From Stramonita haemastoma (lineage: Eukaryota; Mollusca; Gastropoda; Neogastropoda; Muricidae): 12,500 nucleotides of DNA. The stretch is taken from positions 41,945,497-41,957,996 of the forward strand of contig CM060341.1 in the NCBI GenBank assembly GCA_030674155.1. Direction: 5' to 3'. The translations under genes were made by a program, and so were the position numbers. Of the stretch, positions 8,004-12,500 are shown one piece after another. Position 1 is the stretch's first letter. Every line of letters begins with the position of its first letter. The notes below the pieces were generated by a model. It was not told the origin of the DNA. It was given only the letters and a program-made list of their open reading frames with translations, and searched no databases.

Positions 8004-8300
8004 TGAAACTTTAATGTGGCAATCCTAGACACTAGCTCTTCTTCATTCCCGATAGAGATTTTTCTTTTTTTCTTTTCTTTTTTTTTCCTTTTTTACCTTT
8101 CTTCTCTCTTCCATCTCTCTTAACAAAAAAACAATATTATAAAGCAGATTGTGCAATCACGATTTAAAAAAAAAAATGAAGTGAGAAAGAGGGAGTTGGG
8201 GAGGGGGGAGGGGGGTTAGGGGGGAAGGAGAGAAAGGAGAGGTAGGAGAAGAGAAAGATTGGAACGAAGAGAGAAGAAGATAAAGATAACGAGGACGAAG
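8001..8300. other. Mixed spacer, pyrimidine then G-rich purine
   Basis: A short unique segment (8001-8050) starts with GATGAAACTTT, which also occurs at 11571. T-rich sequence (8055-8120), an A run (8165-8176) and a strongly purine-rich segment (8178-8290) follow. No gene is seen. Confidence 0.55.
8198..8224 (+). other. G-quadruplex-type motif
   Basis: Four G runs of 4, 6, 6 and 6 bases are separated by loops of A, A and TTA. This is a textbook intramolecular G-quadruplex pattern on the plus strand. Folding is inferred from the pattern only. Confidence 0.7.
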
Positions 8301-8438
8301 TTTGGTTTTCTGTTTTTTCTTTCTTTGTTTCTTTTTTTCTTCTTTCTTCTTTCTTTTCTTTTTTTTTTCTTTCTTTCTTTCTTACTTCCTTTCTTTCTTT
8401 CTTTCTTTCTTCTTTCTTTCTTTCTTACCTCTTTCTTT

Positions 8439-8494
<56 letters not shown>

Positions 8495-8794
8495 TTCTTT
8501 CTTTTCTTTCTTCTTTTTTTTTTACTGTCTTCCTTTCTTTCCTCCTTTCTTTTCTTTCTTTCTCTTTTTACTGCCTTCTTTCTTCTTCTATTTTTCTTTT
8601 CTTTCTTTTTTCCTTTCTTTATTTTCTTTTTTCTTTTTTTTCTTCTTCTTCATTACCTTTCTTTTCTCTCTTTCTTTCCTTAATTTTGTCATCCTTTGTA
8701 TCTTTCTTTCTTTCTTTCTTTCTTTTCTCTCTCTCCTCTCTTCATCCTCCTCTCTCTTCTCTCTCTCTTCTCTCCTCTCTCTCTCTTCTCCTCT

Positions 8795-8844
<50 letters not shown>

Positions 8845-9060
8845 CTTCTCTTCCTTCCTTCCTTCATTTATATTCTTCTTCCTTCGGTTCTTTCTTTTTC
8901 ATTTCTATCTTTCCTTTTTTTTAAAACTTTCTTTCTATCTTTCTTCTTTTGCTTCTTTCCTTCTTTCTTTCTTCCCTTTCTTTCTTTCCTTTTTAACATG
9001 TCTCTATCTTTCTTTCTTTCATACTTACTTACTTTCTTTTTTCCTCTCTTTCACTTTTAC
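8300..9060. repeat. TTTC / CT polypyrimidine tract
   Basis: Second long pyrimidine tract: TTTC units (8320-8730), then CT units with CCTCTC interruptions (8730-8850), then TTCC and TTTC again to about 9050. It ends in TTTTACAG (9055-9062), which looks like a 3' splice site but has no open frame behind it. The open frames are Phe/Leu/Ser repeat translations. Confidence 0.9.
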
Positions 9061-9062
9061 AG

Positions 9063-9333
9063 AAAGTGAAGAGATTGGATGAAGAAACATGAAAAGCTAG
9101 ATGGAAAAGCAATAGACTGAATAGATTTTTTTCATTTCTGGGCTAGAGCCACGAGGTCCTCTAATGGTGATATTTTGGCCGATTGCATTTTTTTTATTAT
9201 TATTGCTATATCATAATTATGAAAGTCAAAGAGTTGTGTCTGAAAATATATTTGGTTGATGGGGTTTATTTGTTGTTGTTTTCTGTTTACATCTTAGGAA
9301 GTGAACTCATTTTCTGAATATTATTAAATGAGA
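9063..9333. other. AT-rich spacer containing copy D
   Basis: Non-array sequence between the pyrimidine tract and the next compound array. Apart from the dispersed repeat at 9131-9187, I see no gene, RNA or repeat in it. Confidence 0.5.
9131..9187 (-). mobile_element. Short dispersed repeat, copy D (inverted, diverged)
   Basis: On the minus strand it reads GCAATCGGCCAAAATATCACC, ATTAGAGGACCTCGTGGCTCTAGCCCAG. This aligns to the right half of copies A and B (CAAAATCTCACCATTGGTGAACCTCGGAGCTCTAGCCGAG) with scattered changes. It is the most diverged of the four copies, and the left half is not visible. Confidence 0.55.
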
Positions 9334-9669
<336 letters not shown>

Positions 9670-9788
9670 TTGAATCTTCCTACCACCTCTTTCTTGTCTA
9701 TTTTCTGCATTCTTGGTCCATTCTCTTGCCTTTTTTCCCCTGACAGACTTAACCTTCCATGTATGTCGCCTCTGATTTAAAGTGCTGT

Positions 9789-9953
9789 ACCTCCTGGGTG
9801 TATAGCCACCCATGTTTTTTGAGAAGGCACAAACCCTTTACCATACCTCATGGGTGTACAGCCATCCATGGTTTTAAGGAAAGCATATCCGTAACCCTAC
9901 CTCCTGGGTGTACAGCCTCCCATAGTGTCAAGAAAGGAACTACACCTCTAGCC
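9789..9953. repeat. Three-copy minisatellite of about 55 bases
   Basis: Three units begin at 9789, 9845 and 9899 (56, 54 and about 55 bases). Each starts ACCTCnTGGGTGTAnAGCC, continues with a CCAT and ends in a purine-rich, then C-rich segment. A partial fourth start (GCCTTGGGTG, about 9951-9960) may follow. Units 1 and 2 carry TGGGTG facing CACCCA or CATCCA, a hairpin whose pairing survives as a wobble in unit 2. A 93-codon frame from 9759 crosses the array. The repeat length is not a multiple of three, so the units are read in different frames and the frame is unlikely to be a protein. Confidence 0.82.
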
Positions 9954-10395
9954 TTGGGTGAAGCATTTTATCTTCTTCTCTCCTTCCTTTTACGTAGCCT
10001 TTCACTAATATCTGACAGTGTCTTCATGATTTTTTTGTGATTGAAGTAGTGATTTTTCGGAGGGCGCCTATGGCCCAATACCTACTACTCACTTCAGCCC
10101 TCTAGGTTTCTGTCAGGGTTACCCCACCCTTATCTCCTGTTACCCTGGGAGCCCAGGGGGCAGAAGAGCTTTTACCGTGGTTCTTGATTGTGCCCATTAG
10201 GTCATAATTATGGGATATTTCATGGAGACAACAGAGCCACCTGTTCTCCCCCACCCCCTCTCCAACATCACCAGTTGGTCCGGAGCTACTTTCACAGCTC
10301 ACGTCCATTTTTGGAGGCCATTCCCCTATACCCCACCATGCAGGGGACGGTCTGCTTGAGAATGTTCTTTGAGAAACCTCTCTGGTGTATGTAAA
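9954..10395. other. Unique-sequence region, no gene recognised
   Basis: About 440 bases of balanced composition. A minus-strand frame at 10102-10398 (98 codons) and a plus-strand frame at 10188-10394 (68 codons) overlap and show no family features. An imperfect inverted repeat has GAGGGC (10060-10065) facing GCCCTC (10097-10102). The region may be the upstream body of the mobile element whose tail starts at 10396, but copy 1 at 2491 lacks it, so this cannot be settled here. Confidence 0.45.
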
Positions 10396-10535
10396 CATTC
10401 GTATTTATTAAAACTATTAATTGTTACTGGTTGTTTGTGTGTTGTACAGGTCGAATGTAAGCACTTTGATTTGTTTTTTCCAAGATATAGATAGCGCTAT
10501 ATAAATTCCATGTATTATTATTACTACTATTACTA
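10396..10535 (+). mobile_element. GCGCTATA-tail interspersed repeat, copy 2
   Basis: Second copy of the repeat seen at 2491-2614, in the same orientation. It shows AATTGTTACTGGTTG, TTGTGTGTTGTACAGGTCG, AATGTAAGCACTTTGATTTG, CAAGATATAG and TAGCGCTATATAAATTCCAT, and ends in TTATTATTACTACTATTACT. Copy 2 has a small ATAG duplication before GCGCTATA and is otherwise colinear. The trinucleotide tail suggests a retrotransposed 3' end. Confidence 0.7.
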
Positions 10536-11043
10536 CTCACTACTGTACATCCTGGATGTTGAGTAACTTAATGTGATGGGTTGGTAATTAGATACCTCCC
10601 ATGCGATCACAGCCCTGTCGCAGCATTGTGTTACCGACACACCTGCCAATTGTGCGATGCTCTGTTTCCTTGGGTGGTGGTCGAAAGCCCTCCATTGCAT
10701 ACGCTTTGCCTTCATGGTGAACGGTAGAATTTATGCAGCCTCTTTTTAGAGGTCACATCCTAACTGGCCAGCTGTACCCACCCGAGAAGCTGAGCAGAGA
10801 TGGGACATTACATAGGCCAATGTCCACTCTGTTACACTAAGCTGCCTACAGAGCAGTCTGCCGCTATGTGTAAGAAAGTTTGTAAGAAGGGATAGTGCTT
10901 TCCTACGATAGATCCACACATAATTATGCACTGGAGCTATCAGTAAAGAACAAAAATAGGGCCTGTCACTTTATGGTGCACCTGCCTAACTTTGCACTCT
11001 CCTGCCCATTTGTTTACACTGTACTAATTATTATTTTTTTGTT
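10536..11043. other. Unique-sequence region, no gene recognised
   Basis: About 500 bases of non-repetitive sequence. Two minus-strand frames of about 60 codons (10533-10715 and 10746-10931) are the longest and show no motif. No splice-flanked exon, RNA gene or repeat family is recognised. Confidence 0.5.
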
Positions 11044-11180
11044 ATGATGGTGATGATGGTGATGGTGATGATGACGATGATGACGACGACGACGATGATG
11101 ATGATGATGATAATGACGATGATGATGATGATGATGATAATGACGATGACGATGATGACGATGACGATGATGATGATGAT
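11044..11180. repeat. GAT/GAC/GGT trinucleotide array
   Basis: GAT units with GGT variants on the left and GAC variants through the middle and right; two GATAATGAC interruptions appear near 11107 and 11137. The repeated interruption suggests local duplication of a larger block of about 30 bases. The minus-strand frames are His, Ile or Ser runs from the repeat. Confidence 0.9.
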
Positions 11181-11346
11181 CCAAGTGACACACACACAAA
11201 AAACATGAAAGACACCACAGCCATGTATAGTACCATAGTGTTTCAACAAGTGAGTGAGAAAAGAAGGCTATAGTCCAGTTAGGGACAAGTTAACGGTTTA
11301 AGGACACCCAACCCTGTTACAGTGTATCAACCAGTGAGTGAGACCT
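11181..11346. other. Unique spacer with a short direct repeat
   Basis: GTGTTTCAACAAGTGAGTGA (from 11238) recurs as GTGTATCAACCAGTGAGTGA (from 11322), 84 bases apart, with 18 of 20 bases identical. No gene is seen. Confidence 0.55.
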
Positions 11347-11422
<76 letters not shown>

Positions 11423-11451
11423 GAGTAGAGAGAGAGAGAGAGAGAGAGAGA
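11347..11451. repeat. GA dinucleotide array
   Basis: A nearly pure GA array of about 105 bases with a few interruptions (GAGGAG near 11373, ATGAGAGTAGAG near 11419). Polypurine on the plus strand. Confidence 0.93.
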
Positions 11452-11492
11452 CCCGTCCTCCCTGTAACCACCCACCCCTACCTCCTGCTATC

Positions 11493-11565
11493 CTGACTGA
11501 CTGACTCCGCGGCTGTCTGTCCGTCTGCCTGCCTGCCTGTCTGTCTGTCTGTCTGTCTGTCTGTC
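11493..11565. repeat. CTGA and CTGC/CTGT tetranucleotide arrays
   Basis: Three CTGA units (11493-11504) precede CTGT units (11513-11525), CTGC units (11525-11537) and a CTGT run of seven units (about 11537-11564). This is the reverse-complement motif of the GACA runs at 7534 and 9423. Confidence 0.85.
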
Positions 11566-11570
11566 ACCCA

Positions 11571-11632
11571 GATGAAACTTTTATGGGCTCTTCCAGACAC
11601 CAAGCTTTTCTTGTCTTCACTCTACTGGGTAC
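11571..11632. other. Short unique segment shared with 8002-8048
   Basis: GATGAAACTTTTATGGGCTC and the following AGACACC, AGCTTTTCTT align in order with GATGAAACTTTAATGTGGC, AGACACT, AGCTCTTCTT at 8002-8048. Both copies begin within a few bases of the end of a microsatellite (CA at 8000, CTGT at 11565). Confidence 0.5.
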
Positions 11633-11992
11633 AGGGAGGGAGGGGGGAGGGAGGGAGGGTGAGAGGGAGAAGAGGGGAAGAGAGGGGGAGGGACGGAGGG
11701 GGAGAGGTAGAGGGAGAAGAGGGGAGAGGGGGGAGGGAGGGAGGGGGAGAGGGAGAAGAGGGGAAAGAGAGAGATGGGAGAGGGAGAGATGGGGGAGGGA
11801 GAAGAGGGGAGGAGAGGGAGGGGGATGGAGGGGGGAGGGAGAAGAAGGGAAAGAGAGAGGGAGAGAAAGAGAGAGAGGGGGAAGGAAAGGGGAGAAAGGG
11901 GGAGAGAGAGAGAGAGAGAGGGAGAGAGAGATGGGGAACAGAGAGAGAGAGACAAAAAGACAGACAGACGGACAGACAGAGAGACAGAGAGG
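11633..11992. repeat. GGGA / GA polypurine tract ending in GACA
   Basis: About 360 bases almost wholly purine on the plus strand: GGGA/GGGGA units to about 11860, GA-rich units to 11950, and a short GACA run (11956-11990). Numerous G runs make several G-quadruplexes possible, and the tract is a strong triplex candidate. The open frames in both directions (Arg/Glu/Gly or Ser/Leu/Pro) are repeat translations. Confidence 0.92.
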
Positions 11993-12059
11993 GTATTTCT
12001 CCTTTCTTCCCGCTATCCTTTGCTATAGATCTCACAATCACGTCAAAAGGAAACAAGGG

Positions 12060-12078
12060 AAAGGAAGGAAGGAAGGAA
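12060..12078. repeat. GGAA tetranucleotide run
   Basis: AAGGAAGGAAGGAAGGAA, a short pure tetranucleotide run between the polypurine tract and the CTT array. Confidence 0.75.
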
Positions 12079-12101
12079 TTAAATAGAATGAGGAGGATGA
12101 A

Positions 12102-12223
12102 GTCTTCTTCTTCTCTTCTTCTTCTTCTTCTTTCTTCTTCTTCTTCTTCTTCTTCTTCTTCTTCTTCTTCTCTTCTTCCTTTTCTTCTTCTTCTTCTTCT
12201 TCTTTTCTTCTTCTTCTTCTTCT

Positions 12224-12258
<35 letters not shown>

Positions 12259-12271
12259 TTCTTTCTTCTTT
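12102..12271. repeat. CTT trinucleotide array
   Basis: CTT units with occasional TCTTT or CCT breaks, about 170 bases. It has the same motif and strand as 4744-5462 but lacks the CGCAATT interruptions. Confidence 0.92.
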
Positions 12272-12345
12272 GAATTCTTTTTCTTCAGAATTCTTCTTCA
12301 TAGTATTCCTCAGAATTACTCTTCAGTATTCTTCAGAATTCTTAG
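12272..12345. repeat. CAGAATTCTT-type degenerate repeat
   Basis: TTGAATTCTT, CAGAATTCTT, CAGAATTACT, CAGTATTCTT and CAGAATTCTT occur in close succession. It looks like a decayed extension of the CTT array with an AATT-bearing unit, comparable in style with the CGCAATT units at 4840-5450. Confidence 0.6.
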
Positions 12346-12359
12346 TCTGCTTTTTTGTT

Positions 12360-12387
12360 CTTTTGCTTCTTTCTTTCGTTCGTTTTT

Positions 12388-12420
<33 letters not shown>

Positions 12421-12449
12421 TTTCTTTCTTTTCTTTTCTTTCTTTCTGT

Positions 12450-12482
<33 letters not shown>

Positions 12483-12500
12483 TTTTTCTCCTCCTTTCTT
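12360..12500. repeat. TTTC array followed by TCTG array
   Basis: TTTC units (12365-12448) change to TCTG units (about 12449-12481) and then T- and C-rich sequence to the window edge. The array may continue beyond the window. Confidence 0.88.

Noticed and set aside
8198..8224. Telomeric repeat (TTAGGG-like)
   Set aside because: Only one GGTTAGG-like step is present within an irregular G-rich stretch, with no tandem hexamer.
9055..9100. 3' splice acceptor TTTTACAG after a pyrimidine tract
   Set aside because: All three frames after it stop within about 15 codons and there is no partner donor. Pyrimidine repeats followed by AG give such signals by chance.
11572..12273. 233-codon Gly/Arg/Glu-rich frame
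   Set aside because: Product of the GGGA/GA tract and the adjoining CTT array; the reverse frames are equally open.

Overview
The window looks like intergenic or intronic DNA from an animal genome, most likely a mollusc and perhaps a gastropod. This rests on two points. A tRNA-derived SINE-like element and a short repeat ending in a GCGCTATAnAAAT plus TTATT tail resemble families I associate with marine molluscs (recalled, not searched). The sequence is also extremely rich in simple repeats, with none of the dense coding of a prokaryote. I find no convincing protein-coding gene, rRNA, functional tRNA gene or CRISPR array. The long open frames are low-complexity translations of microsatellites, such as poly-Ser/Leu/Phe, poly-Lys/Glu/Arg or Thr-His dipeptides. 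I therefore list no CDS.

Layout. 1-1560 is a patchwork of short microsatellites (ACCAC, CCA, GAA/GAT, CAGA/GTCT, ATT/CAT, CA, CT, GA, CAG, GGT, CG/CA). 1570-2050 holds a minus-strand SINE-like element with recognisable A and B boxes, followed at 2096-2117 by a 22-base poly-G run. 2118-2875 is GT- and CT-rich and encloses one copy of the GCGCTATA tail repeat (2491-2614). About 2930-6390 is an old, AT-rich, degenerate minisatellite built on CATTGTAAACAATG / TCTTGTCAT with a unit near 31-37 bases. It is interrupted by two copies of a short dispersed repeat (about 3571-3688 and 4187-4315), by a large CTT array with regular CGCAATT interruptions (4744-5462), and by a non-repetitive island (5466-5800). 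A third, inverted copy of the dispersed repeat closes the minisatellite (6398-6450), and a fourth lies at 9131-9187.

6453-7159 and 8300-9060 are long TTTC-type polypyrimidine tracts. 7319-8000 and 9334-9669 are compound arrays that run GA, then GACA, then CA in the same order. 9789-9953 is a three-copy minisatellite of about 55 bases with a hairpin in each unit. 9954-11035 is the longest mostly non-repetitive stretch and contains the second GCGCTATA tail repeat (10396-10535). The right end returns to simple arrays: GAT/GAC, GA, CTGT, GGGA/GA, CTT, then TTTC and TCTG.

No genes are seen to work together here. The content is repeat biology: array expansion, array seeding next to short mobile elements, and non-B DNA potential (triplex, Z-DNA, G-quadruplex, cruciform). 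The most interesting signals are the four-copy dispersed repeat with target-site-like flanks, the minisatellite carrying many GTAAACA forkhead-type motifs, and a shared segment of about 45 bases (8002 and 11571) that abuts different microsatellites in two places.
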